64,000 nt of DNA from DATMER01 sp963741305 (GCA_963741305.1 CAVUHL010000003.1:1922001-1986000), one strand, 5' to 3'. Shown: positions 24,188-30,813, numbered from the stretch's first letter. Made by a program: numbers and translations. Notes: generated by a model not told the origin, from the letters alone.

Positions 24188-24552
24188 GCTGGGCACACAC
24201 AGCCCGGGAAAAGCAGCTCGCCCCCGTGGGCTTCTACAAGCCCGAGACGTACCGCGTGAAGGTCCACGACACCTTCCACCAGTACGCGCTCCGCAAGGCG
24301 GCGCAGTGCATCGGAGGCGGCATGGACGTGCCCGAGTTCTTCCTGTTCTGTGTCCGGTACGTAGTCGATCATCACCGGGGGCTGAAGCAGTTCCGGAAGG
24401 TCTTCGCGAAGGGAGCGAAGGACATCAAGGCGGCTGCCGCTGCGCCCGTGGGTGACGTCGGTCACTTCACGCTTCCCGAGACGGTGCGGGATCAGCGGCG
24501 GCGGGAAGCTTTCGAGCGCTTCGCCACGTGGGCAGAGGGGGAGCTGCGTTGA
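24184..24552 (+). CDS. Transposon passenger protein 2, unknown
   Basis: A 122-aa protein from a GTG start overlapping the previous stop. Not recognised. Basic in the first half (VKVHDTFHQYALRKAAQC), with FFLFCVRYVVDHHRGLKQF in the middle and a helical charged end (RDQRRREAFERFATWAEGE). No signal peptide or clear membrane span, so likely cytoplasmic. The His/Cys residues are not arranged as a known metal site. Coupled to both neighbours by start/stop overlap. Confidence 0.7.
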   Translation: MSWAHTAREKQLAPVGFYKPETYRVKVHDTFHQYALRKAAQCIGGGMDVPEFFLFCVRYVVDHHRGLKQFRKVFAKGAKDIKAAAAAPVGDVGHFTLPETVRDQRRREAFERFATWAEGELR

Positions 24553-24995
24553 AGGTCGCAACCTTCAGCCTACGCGCCACCATGCCGCAGTCGATCCGCT
24601 GGAAGCAGGCAGCGGACGGCGAAGGCTTCGCTTCCGTGGGGAGCTGGGCATCGCGGGCGTTGGATGCCTACCTGGAGGCCCGTACGCGGGCAGGACGACC
24701 TATCCCGCTCGCATGGCACAAGGGAGCCGTCCGCGTTGCCCTGGGCGGCCAGGAAGTCACACTGAAGGGCTGGGTGTCGTCTCCCTTCGGCGCGTTCCGT
24801 GGAACCGCTGCGGGACCGCTGAGGATGGGATGCCGCCGCTATACCCTGGTACACCTGCCAGCCGGGCGGATCGTCGCCACACTCCGCAGCATTCGCCAGT
24901 GCTACGCCTTAGCCGCTGAACTCGCCCCGATCTTCGCCCGGGACGAACACGGCGGCACCGCTACCGTAGAACGCCACGTTTCAGAGCAAGCCTGA
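24549..24995 (+). CDS. Transposon passenger protein 3, unknown
   Basis: A 148-aa protein. I choose TTG 24549, which overlaps the previous stop (TTGA) and has AGAGGGGGA upstream; GTG 24528 and ATG 24582 are alternatives. Not recognised. Beta-rich with basic patches: MPQSIRWKQAADGEGFASVGSW early, GAVRVALGGQEVTLKGWVSSPFGAF centrally, and RRYTLVHLPAGRIVATLRS later. An intrinsic terminator follows 12 bases after the stop, closing the three-gene unit. Confidence 0.65.
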   Translation: MKVATFSLRATMPQSIRWKQAADGEGFASVGSWASRALDAYLEARTRAGRPIPLAWHKGAVRVALGGQEVTLKGWVSSPFGAFRGTAAGPLRMGCRRYTLVHLPAGRIVATLRSIRQCYALAAELAPIFARDEHGGTATVERHVSEQA

Positions 24996-25007
24996 GCTGC
25001 TACCGGG

Positions 25008-25042
25008 GGGCCGGTTCCGAGAGGGACCGGCCCTCTTTGTTT
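25008..25042 (+). terminator. Intrinsic terminator after passenger 3
   Basis: GGGCCGGTTCC pairs with GGACCGGCCC (one bulge) around a five-base loop, followed by TCTTTGTTTCC. A standard rho-independent terminator ending the passenger 1-3 transcript. Confidence 0.8.
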
Positions 25043-25273
25043 CCTCCTACTTTGGTAGGCCATTTTTACCGCTCGTCCGACTCTAGCGTCGCCGCTCCCG
25101 GCAAAGCGCGGAGAAGTGCCCGTGTTCCTCAGAGCATGCACTTTGCGGCGCTGGGTGCAACGTTTTGTCAGGGCCAATGCAACTAAACGTTGCTAGATAC
25201 GCGGTTTCCACATTTCGCCGGAATCGGTAATACAGACGAGGTAGAAAGCGCACACAGGAATGGAATAGTGCTC

Positions 25274-25302
25274 TTGACGGTGCTGCGACGTGCCGTTAGG
25301 AT
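25274..25302 (+). promoter_or_regulatory. Sigma-70-type promoter without an obvious gene
   Basis: TTGACG at 25274-25279, a 17-bp spacer, TAGGAT at 25297-25302. It lies in the 574-bp gap between passenger 3 and the RHH gene. No convincing reading frame follows, which suggests a non-coding transcript. Confidence 0.5.
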
Positions 25303-25308
25303 AAAGCG

Positions 25309-25420
25309 GCTTCGCGCCCGTAAGTCGAACCCTGTCAAGGGTTTGCTTCAACACGGCGCAATTGAGCAAAGGGAGGAATAGGGCCGGAAAAGCGAAAAGC
25401 CCGCCGAAGCGGGCCTCTCT
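25309..25420 (+). ncRNA. Candidate small RNA in the transposon
   Basis: From the expected start of the promoter above to the hairpin at 25399-25414 followed by CTCTCT is about 110 nt without a supported reading frame. It contains AACCCTGTCAAGGGTTTG, able to form a small stem, and an A/G-rich AAAGGGAGGA stretch. The poor U tract on this strand lowers confidence; it may be antisense or regulatory RNA, or nothing. Confidence 0.25.
25385..25414 (-). terminator. Terminator for the RHH gene
   Basis: Read on the minus strand: GCCCGC, loop TTCG, GCGGGC, then TTTTCGCTTTTCC. A perfect stem with a UUCG tetraloop and U-rich tail, 155 bases downstream of the RHH stop. The stretch 25415-25569 holds no gene I can support. 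Confidence 0.7.
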
Positions 25421-25569
25421 AGAAACCGATCCGGGGGACTTGCGGCCCGCGGGATGGCTCCCTGACAAGACCCATCCTAAGGCCGTGGCTCCCCCGGGTC
25501 AATACCCGAGGAGATGCTATGGCGCACTTCAACGCCCCCCGTCCGCTCTACCGCTGGCAACGCGGGCTC

Positions 25570-25773
25570 TTACTCAGGAGCCTCCCCCGTCGGTTCATAC
25601 CGTGCGGCTTGTGAGACCTCACGGCGAGCGGCGCGGACCAGCGTCTGGCGAATCCAGCCCGAGATGCTGGCCCCCGCCAGCTCGGCGGCGTGGCGGATCA
25701 GCTCTTCTTGCTCAGGAAGTAAGCGAATGCGCAGAGACTCGGAATGCGTTTTGTCTGCCTTTGGCCTTGCCAT
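25570..25773 (-). CDS. Ribbon-helix-helix (MobC/DUF1778-like) regulator
   Basis: A 67-aa protein starting at ATG 25773 (MARPKADKTHSESLRIRL). A frame extension upstream to 25824 is rejected, since the promoter for this gene would lie inside it. SESLRIRLLPEQ is the DNA-contacting beta strand, LIRHAAELAG helix 1 and ISGWIRQTLVRAARR helix 2, as in plasmid mobilisation accessory proteins and antitoxin-like repressors. The promoter places the RNA start at or next to the A of the ATG, so the mRNA looks leaderless. Two 19-bp operator-like sites sit in the divergent region, one under its own promoter, suggesting autoregulation plus control of the transposase gene (inference). Confidence 0.75.
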   Translation of the reverse strand: MARPKADKTHSESLRIRLLPEQEELIRHAAELAGASISGWIRQTLVRAARREVSQAARYEPTGEAPE

Positions 25774-25779
25774 GCCAAT

Positions 25780-25808
25780 AGCGTAGGCCGAATAACCCCA
25801 CAAGTCAA
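25780..25808 (-). promoter_or_regulatory. Promoter of the RHH gene with operator copy 1
   Basis: On the minus strand TTGACT (25808-25803), a 17-bp spacer, TACGCT (25785-25780). The A of the ATG (25773) falls about seven bases after the -10, giving a leaderless transcript. The 19-bp operator copy at 25783-25801, read on this strand, begins GTGGGGTTATTCGGCC and fills the spacer and part of the -10. Confidence 0.7.
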
Positions 25809-25832
25809 GGGGAAAGGCGCCCATCTAGCCAC

Positions 25833-25861
25833 TTGACACGTAGGGTTATTCGCCCTACAAT
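25833..25861 (+). promoter_or_regulatory. Near-consensus promoter toward the transposase with operator copy 2
   Basis: TTGACA (25833-25838), a 17-bp spacer, TACAAT (25856-25861): close to ideal sigma-70. The 19-bp sequence 25840-25858 starts GTAGGGTTATTCGCCC and is the inverse of operator copy 1 with 17 of 19 matches. It also has its own dyad (GTAGGG/CCCTAC). Binding here would block RNA polymerase, so the promoter is probably repressed. Confidence 0.75.
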
Positions 25862-25884
25862 AACAATAGAGTCAAGGAAACGAA

Positions 25885-26232
25885 ATGGCATTAAAGCAAA
25901 CAGCCCCGGAAGTCGCGTCAACGACCCCCAGGGCTTCAACCCGCCCGACCGAAGTCAAACGGACTGCCAAGCTCATTATGGCTCCGGTTCGGGCATCCTG
26001 CAAGGAGCCCGTCCATGGACTGTACCCCCTGCCAAGCACCCGCCAAGAAGTTTGGAAAGGACCGGAAGGGAAACCAACGCTACCGCTGTCTCACCTGCCG
26101 GAAGACGTTCTCGACGCGGCCGGAGCGCCCCCTTGGGGACATGCGCCTGCCGGTGGACCGCGCCCTGCTCTGCCTCAATCTCCTATGCGAGGGGAACGGC
26201 ATCCGCGCCATCGAGCGCATTACGGGGACTGA
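25885..26232 (+). CDS. Possible leader frame ahead of the transposase
   Basis: An open frame of 115 codons starting ATG 25885 after CAAGGAAAC, just downstream of the near-consensus promoter. Only the first 43 codons (MALKQTAPEVAST..., Thr/Pro/Lys-rich) are outside the transposase gene; the rest overlaps it in another frame and looks like shadow sequence. It may be a short leader peptide coupling translation, or chance. Classical IS1 elements use two overlapping frames, but here the transposase is complete in one, so I do not propose a frameshift product. Confidence 0.22.
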   Translation: MALKQTAPEVASTTPRASTRPTEVKRTAKLIMAPVRASCKEPVHGLYPLPSTRQEVWKGPEGKPTLPLSHLPEDVLDAAGAPPWGHAPAGGPRPALPQSPMRGERHPRHRAHYGD

Positions 26233-26971
26233 GAAGAAGACCATCCTCCGGCTCCTGGTCCAGGTGGGCGAGGGATGCGAGCGGATGCTGGCGGAGACGG
26301 TCCAGGCCGTGCCGGTCAAGGACGTACAGGCCGATGAACTCTGGACGTTCATCCGGTGCAAGCAGGGGACCCGGGAGCGGCGGAAGATCTCGGACCCGGA
26401 CGCGGGCGATGCCTACTGCTACATCGGGATCGAGCGGCACTCCAAGCTTGTGCTCGCGTGGCACCTGGGACGGCGCAACTCCTGGGATGCCCATGACTTC
26501 ATAGAGAAGCTCAGCGCAGCTACGGCGGGCGATTTCCAGTTGAGCACGGACGGATTCAACGGCTACGCAAACGCGGTGGAGTACGCCCTGGGTGCCCGCG
26601 TGGACTATGCACAGGTGGTCAAAGACTTCGGGAACGTAGGCGGGGAGGAAGGCAGACGGTACGCTCCTCCCCGCCTGATAGGACAGGAAAAGATTGTCGT
26701 CTCAGGCACCCCAGATGAGGACCGGATTTGTACCTCGCATGTCGAGCGCACGAACTGGACCTTGCGCGGCCACCTTCGCCGGTTCACTCGCCTGTCCAAC
26801 GGCTTCAGCCGGAAGAAGGAAAACCTTCGCGCCGCGCTGGCCCTGTACTTCGCCTACTACAACTTCGTGCGGATGCACAAGTCGATCCGCATGACGCCCG
26901 CGATGTCCGCCGGGATCGCTCGCAAGCCCTGGTCCATGTCGGACCTGCTACAGGCGGCGCAGGCAACCTAA
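26015..26971 (+). CDS. IS1-family DDE transposase
   Basis: A 318-aa protein starting at ATG 26015, seven bases after AAGGAG. An N-terminal zinc finger (Cys3, Cys6, Cys25, Cys28) precedes a helix-turn-helix (about 45-85), then an RNase H-like core with Asp107 (VQADELW), Asp179 (LSTDGF) and Glu244 (SHVERTN). The tail RRFTRLSNGFSRKKENLRAALALYFAYYNF is typical of the IS1-like group. Unlike E. coli IS1 (InsA plus frameshifted InsB) it is one continuous frame. All catalytic residues are present. Its start lies 0.15 kb after a strong operator-covered promoter. It lies inside the 4-kb element whose ends and 8-bp duplication match this family. Confidence 0.93.
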   Translation: MDCTPCQAPAKKFGKDRKGNQRYRCLTCRKTFSTRPERPLGDMRLPVDRALLCLNLLCEGNGIRAIERITGTEKKTILRLLVQVGEGCERMLAETVQAVPVKDVQADELWTFIRCKQGTRERRKISDPDAGDAYCYIGIERHSKLVLAWHLGRRNSWDAHDFIEKLSAATAGDFQLSTDGFNGYANAVEYALGARVDYAQVVKDFGNVGGEEGRRYAPPRLIGQEKIVVSGTPDEDRICTSHVERTNWTLRGHLRRFTRLSNGFSRKKENLRAALALYFAYYNFVRMHKSIRMTPAMSAGIARKPWSMSDLLQAAQAT

Positions 26972-27579
26972 GAGCGACTTCTAGGTGCCAAGGGATCGCT
27001 AGGGCGTCGTATTTCTGGATGCACTTCTGCTGCCGCGAAGTCTACCCATTGGCGAAGAAAGGCCAGCGATTGTGCTGCCTCGTCTCTCTGAAACACGCGG
27101 CCAGCATGATAGAAATACCTCAGCTCTATTGCACTTGTCTCCTCGCGTAAGCGCATTCGGAACTCATAGGCGCTGGCTTGCGCCAACGCTTCGTTCAGCT
27201 TCTCGAATGCTCGCTCAAGAGCGGTAAAGCCTAGCGAGTCGCGGTCCTCCGGACGATCGGGCTCCGCCGCCCAAAGAACCCCGTTAACCTTGTTCATCAA
27301 GTTCTCTATCTCGCTTCGGCGCTTGCGAGAGAGAGCGCGCTTTCCTCCCCGCCATTCTCGATAGGCGATTATTAGAAGAGCTGTAGCGCAGTAGAAGAGC
27401 AAGCCCCACCACAGCCAAGGCGCGGCCGCGCGAACGAATTCGCCCCATACGCGCCACTTCTCCGCTAGTCCCTCTGCGACATTGGTCGTCTGCAACAGCG
27501 CTGTCGCTGCTGTGCCCACCAGCACTAACAAGGCGAGCACTCCCTTTTTCTGCTTCCATAGCGGCGTGGTTTCAGACAT
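26968..27579 (-). CDS. Transposon passenger: unknown two-span membrane protein
   Basis: A 203-aa protein, convergent with the transposase and overlapping its stop by four bases. Not recognised. Two membrane segments are clear: about residues 12-30 (GVLALLVLVGTAATALL) and 53-72 (APWLWWGLLFYCATALLIIA). A charged cytoplasmic part follows (RKRRSEIENLMNKVNGVL, then helices rich in Glu/Arg/Ala). Probably an inner-membrane protein; the architecture is seen in phage-defence effectors and in housekeeping proteins alike, so no role is assigned. Composition is clearly less GC-rich than chromosomal neighbours, with more AT-rich codons (AGA, ATT, TTA). Confidence 0.75.
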   Translation of the reverse strand: MSETTPLWKQKKGVLALLVLVGTAATALLQTTNVAEGLAEKWRVWGEFVRAAAPWLWWGLLFYCATALLIIAYREWRGGKRALSRKRRSEIENLMNKVNGVLWAAEPDRPEDRDSLGFTALERAFEKLNEALAQASAYEFRMRLREETSAIELRYFYHAGRVFQRDEAAQSLAFLRQWVDFAAAEVHPEIRRPSDPLAPRSRS

Positions 27580-27705
27580 GGCGCACAGCCTACCTTTCGC
27601 CCGGCCGGCCCGCCAAGGTTATAGGCGGGAGCGAATGGGCGGGGTGCGCGCAGCGGCACCTTACGCCCCCTCTCCGCCGGTGGGGCGAGGCAGGCAGCCG
27701 GGGGA

Positions 27706-27729
27706 GCAACACAGTGATACCCCACTACC
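27706..27729 (-). repeat. Right terminal inverted repeat
   Basis: Reverse complement begins GGTAGTGGGGT and ends CTGTGTTGC; matches the left end at 20 of 24 positions. The 127 bases between the membrane-protein start and this repeat show no gene. The 8-bp target copy CTCGTACG follows at 27730-27737. Confidence 0.88.
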
Positions 27730-27731
27730 CT

Positions 27732-27878
27732 CGTACGCGCCCGGGAGACGCTCGTACAGCCGTACCAGACACTCGTACAGCCGTACCGCTCACTCGTACA
27801 GCTGTATCGGACTCTGGTACGGATGGGGAGATCGCTCGTCCGAACGGGGGAGACGCTCGTACGGTCTGGGGGAGACGT
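27732..27878. repeat. Array C: seven 21-bp repeats, right half of the split array
   Basis: Units at 27732, 27753, 27774, 27795, 27816, 27837 and 27858, most starting CGTAC, in the same pattern as array B. Its first unit is completed by the transposon target copy. Before insertion the array would have had about 19 units. Confidence 0.9.
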
Positions 27879-27919
27879 CTCCCCTTGCTTTTTATGTGGT
27901 CCGCCCCGATTTGGGACAG

Positions 27920-28162
27920 TCAGCGAGAGCCGGCGTCATCGATCGTCCGCTGAGGCGCCAGGGCTTCGTTGAACTCCTCCAGATCTTCCTGGGTCCAGGT
28001 CGTATAGCGCTCCAGTCTCTGCCGTCGTTCATTCACTCCCACGGCAGCCTCGAGGATGGAGAGCACGGTCGTGTTTAGGCTCTGACCTCGTGCGCGGCTC
28101 AGACCTTCTAGACGCTGGCCGACCTCATCGGACACACCATGGATCGTCAGTTGCTTGCCCAT
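27920..28162 (-). CDS. Orphan FitA-like ribbon-helix-helix antitoxin
   Basis: An 80-aa protein. QLTIHGVSDEVGQRLEGLSRARGQSLNTTVLSIL is a typical strand-helix-helix unit of FitA/VapB-type antitoxins, followed by a charged tail (WTQEDLEEFNEAL) of the kind that wraps the toxin. In such pairs a PIN-domain toxin gene normally overlaps or follows the stop. Here the next 40 bases hold no start or PIN-like sequence and then array C begins, so the toxin appears missing. It could also be a stand-alone regulator. Confidence 0.7.
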   Translation of the reverse strand: MGKQLTIHGVSDEVGQRLEGLSRARGQSLNTTVLSILEAAVGVNERRQRLERYTTWTQEDLEEFNEALAPQRTIDDAGSR

Positions 28163-28200
28163 GTCGGCAGTCTAGCCTGAAGGTGTAGGCATGCGCGGGG

Positions 28201-30576
28201 CTACCGAACATCCACCGTCCCCCTCACCCCCGCCAGAAACGCCGGCACGATCGCCAGCACCTCGTCCCGCGTTACCGCCCGCACCTCCCGCTCCCACTCG
28301 GCATCCGTGAGCAGCCGGCCGTGCTCGATCCATTCGCGGGCGTAGGCGGCGGAGATCTCTTCGTTGCTCATTGACGCGGTCAGGCGTCGGCCGATCAGGT
28401 GCTGGCGGGCTTCTTCCACCTCGGCTTCCGTCGGAGGATGCTCGCGGAGGGCGTCGAGCAGGCCGAAATAGAGGGCGCGGGTCTCGTCCAGCTTGCCGGG
28501 GTTGACTCCGGAGATGATGGAGAGCCAGCCGGTACGGCCATCGGAGTGGAAGCGGGTGCCCAGATAGTAGAGGAGGCCGCGGCGGGCGATCAGCTCCTTG
28601 CCGAGCCTCCCTTCATAGTCATGGGCCATGGTGTACAGGAGCATCCGCCAGGCGAGCGGGGAGGAGGGGACGGGGACGGCGTAGCCGATCTGGGACTGGG
28701 CCTTGCCGGGGAGCTGGACCCGCCGCTCGGAGTGCCTCGCTCGCAGCTCGGCCTTGTCGAGCGGGGCGTGCCGGTACATGTCCGAGAACGTGGATTCCAG
28801 CAGCCGGAGCGTCTCCTCTTCGTCCAGGTAGCCCACGGCCACGACGGCCACGGGCTGGACCGAACCCCCCGGAATCGTCCTGACCCCGAGCGAGTCGCTC
28901 AGGGTCCGTTCGAGGAGCGCCTCGGGGTCTTCGATGTCCGCGAGGGACGGGGGAGGCTCGGAAGTCACGTCCCACATGGCCTTCCGGGCCTCCATGATCG
29001 CGGCGCTCAGCTCTCCGGCTCGGAACCGTACGCCCAGCGAGGTATGGCGCCAGACCGGCTCGTCGTTCGCCGAGTCCACCCCCGGGAAGGAGAGGGTGTT
29101 GCCCGGCATCAGCAGCCGCAGGTATCCCACGGGCACCCGGGGGACGCGCCGTACGATCAGGGCGATCCCGTTCGGGAGGGTCTTCACCCGCGGCGCGGAC
29201 GCTTTCTCGGAGATCCGGGCCGGCGCGGGGCTGTCCTCAACCATCCGGGGAGCCGCTGTCGAGGGAACGGGAGGGGGAGCAGGATGCACCCAGCCGATCG
29301 TGCGTTGCCAGGGCTGGAGCCGTGCCGCGGCGGCACGCTGCACGTCTTCGGGAGTCACCGCGGCTATCAGCTCGGGTAGCCGCTTCAGCACATGGAAGGC
29401 GCCGATGCCCTCGTAGAAGGCCATCTGGTGGGCTGCGTCCTCCGAGGTCTCCACGTCCAGCTCCAATTCGGTCAGCAAGGCTCGCCGGGCCTTGTCGAGC
29501 TCATCGGCAGGCACCGGACGGTCCCGCAGCGCGGCGATCCGCTCCTCGATCGCCTTCTCGACCTCCGGAGTGCCGCTCCCCTGCAAGCTGAAGAGGTAGG
29601 GCTGGGCAGTCGGGGCGAAGACGGAGGCGATCTCTTCGGCGGCACCGTGCAGCCGCGAGCCTGGACGGGCGGGGAAGGGATCGCCATCCTGGAGGAAGCT
29701 GGTTCCGGAGGAGCCGGTCAGGAGCGCCTGGATCAGGAGGAAGGCAGGCCAGTCGGGATCCGTGGCAGCCGGTGCCCGGTATGCGATCTGGAACTGGTTC
29801 CCGTCTCCGGGAACCTTCAAGCGGCGCTCGCCTTCCTGCGGCGGCTCGACGGTGCGGGGTGGCGGCGTGGCCTCGCCGCCCGGAATGCCTCCAAAGGCCT
29901 TGCGGACCAGCGCCAGCGCTTCGGGCGCCTTGACGTCCCCCGCGATCGCCAAAACCGCGTTGCCAGGGTTGTAATGCCGGCGGTAGAAGGCGGCTACTTC
30001 GCCGTGGGTGATGCGCTCCACGTCGCTGGTCCAGCCGACCACGTTCTGGCGGTAGGGGTGCTCGGTGAACGAGGCCGCCGCGACCGCGTCATGGAGCACG
30101 CTGGCCGGATCGTTCTCGTAGCCGTGCAACTCGGTCAGGACGGCGCCGCGCTCGGCTTCCATCTCAGCCGCGGGGATGAGCAGCCGGCTCATGCGGTCGG
30201 CCTGGATGTCGAGGACGAGCGGCAGCCGCTCCCGGGGCACGGTCTCGAAGTAGGTGGTCTGGTCGATCGAGGTGTAGGCGTGCCATTCACCGCCGACGGC
30301 GTAGATGCGGCTGGCCACTTCCGTGTCCGGGAAGCGCTCGGTAGCTCGAAAGGCCATGTGCTCGACGAAATGGGCGAGGCCGGTCGATCCCGTGCACTCG
30401 GTGCGGCCTCCTACCTTGTAGAGGACTTGCGTGCTGACGACCGGCAGCGTGGGGTCTTCCAGGACCATCACGGTGAGGCCGTTGGGGAGCCGTTCGACCA
30501 CGGCAGTGTCGAGCCGGCCGGCGGAGAGTGGGGCGGCGAAAAGACAGAGGGCCAGCAGCCGGGATGCGGAGTGCAT
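28201..30576 (-). CDS. Exported M16-family zinc peptidase, two fused halves
   Basis: A 791-aa protein. ATG 30576 is chosen: GGAGGAAAC stands just upstream and a signal peptide follows (MHSASRLLALCLFAAPLSAG). An upstream ATG (30651) would add residues encoded by a repeat. The first half has the inverted zinc motif HFVEH (in GLAHFVEHMAF) and a downstream Glu (ERGAVLTEL) completing the site. The second half is the non-catalytic M16 copy (RVKTLPNGIALIVRRVPRVPVGYLRLLMPGN). The fused form resembles bacterial pitrilysin-like peptidases such as YmxG/PqqL relatives, degrading peptides in the periplasm. Confidence 0.93.
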   Translation of the reverse strand: MHSASRLLALCLFAAPLSAGRLDTAVVERLPNGLTVMVLEDPTLPVVSTQVLYKVGGRTECTGSTGLAHFVEHMAFRATERFPDTEVASRIYAVGGEWHAYTSIDQTTYFETVPRERLPLVLDIQADRMSRLLIPAAEMEAERGAVLTELHGYENDPASVLHDAVAAASFTEHPYRQNVVGWTSDVERITHGEVAAFYRRHYNPGNAVLAIAGDVKAPEALALVRKAFGGIPGGEATPPPRTVEPPQEGERRLKVPGDGNQFQIAYRAPAATDPDWPAFLLIQALLTGSSGTSFLQDGDPFPARPGSRLHGAAEEIASVFAPTAQPYLFSLQGSGTPEVEKAIEERIAALRDRPVPADELDKARRALLTELELDVETSEDAAHQMAFYEGIGAFHVLKRLPELIAAVTPEDVQRAAAARLQPWQRTIGWVHPAPPPVPSTAAPRMVEDSPAPARISEKASAPRVKTLPNGIALIVRRVPRVPVGYLRLLMPGNTLSFPGVDSANDEPVWRHTSLGVRFRAGELSAAIMEARKAMWDVTSEPPPSLADIEDPEALLERTLSDSLGVRTIPGGSVQPVAVVAVGYLDEEETLRLLESTFSDMYRHAPLDKAELRARHSERRVQLPGKAQSQIGYAVPVPSSPLAWRMLLYTMAHDYEGRLGKELIARRGLLYYLGTRFHSDGRTGWLSIISGVNPGKLDETRALYFGLLDALREHPPTEAEVEEARQHLIGRRLTASMSNEEISAAYAREWIEHGRLLTDAEWEREVRAVTRDEVLAIVPAFLAGVRGTVDVR

Positions 30577-30619
30577 GAGGTTTCCTCCGGAGTGGGGGAG
30601 CGTAACACCGTGGACTGCG

Positions 30620-30813
30620 GCCCTCACCCCCGGCCCCTCTCCCATCCGCACACCCGGACCCCCGGGAGAGGGGAGGGCTCAAGCTCCAGCTTCATCTCCT
30701 CATGTGGGTTTCATCCGTGGCCGGTCCACGCATGGTGATGCCGGTGGATCTCGCGCGCCCCCCTCTCCCGGGGGTCCGGGTGTGCGGCCGGGAGAGGGGT
30801 TGGGGGTGAGGGC
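30620..30813. repeat. Second inverted pair of REP-like units
   Basis: The same unit as at 3729 and 4104 in two opposite copies (about 30620-30673 and 30759-30812), about 85 bases apart, between the M16 gene and the first cyanophycinase gene. The core also shares CTCCAGC and CATCCGTGGC with the core of the first pair, so the mobile unit may be longer than the hairpin. Each copy can fold by itself (CCCTCTCCC with GGGAGAGGG). Confidence 0.8.

Larger units (their letters stand above)
23679..27729 (+). mobile_element. 4,051-bp passenger-carrying IS1-family transposon
   Basis: Bounded by 24-bp inverted repeats (20 of 24 matching) and an 8-bp direct duplication. The ends start GGTAGTG, fitting the GGnnnTG tip I recall for IS1-family elements. 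It encodes one complete IS1-type DDE transposase (26015-26971) and passengers: three overlapping unknown genes, a small RHH protein, and a membrane protein. Removing the element with one target copy joins ...CTCGTACG to CGCCCGGGAG..., recreating a perfect 21-bp unit of the host array, strong evidence for the boundaries. Composition is visibly less GC-rich than neighbouring genes. The intact catalytic residues and well-kept ends suggest recent insertion. Confidence 0.88.

Noticed and set aside
25320..25375. tRNA or tRNA-derived attachment site suggested by GTCGAACCCTG
   Set aside because: The flanking bases cannot form T-arm and acceptor stems, and the element ends are clearly the inverted repeats at 23679 and 27729.
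25190..25381. A 63-aa protein in the transposon gap
   Set aside because: TTG start without ribosome site, no recognisable features, and a promoter lies inside it.
25885..26232. InsA-like first frame with programmed frameshift
   Set aside because: The transposase is complete in one frame including its zinc finger and HTH, and no slippery heptamer is visible in the overlap; kept only as a low-confidence leader frame.
26015..26971. Transposase gene as a minimal stand-alone IS inside a larger island
   Set aside because: I found no inverted repeats or short duplication close to the transposase gene; the only good ends enclose the whole 4-kb segment.
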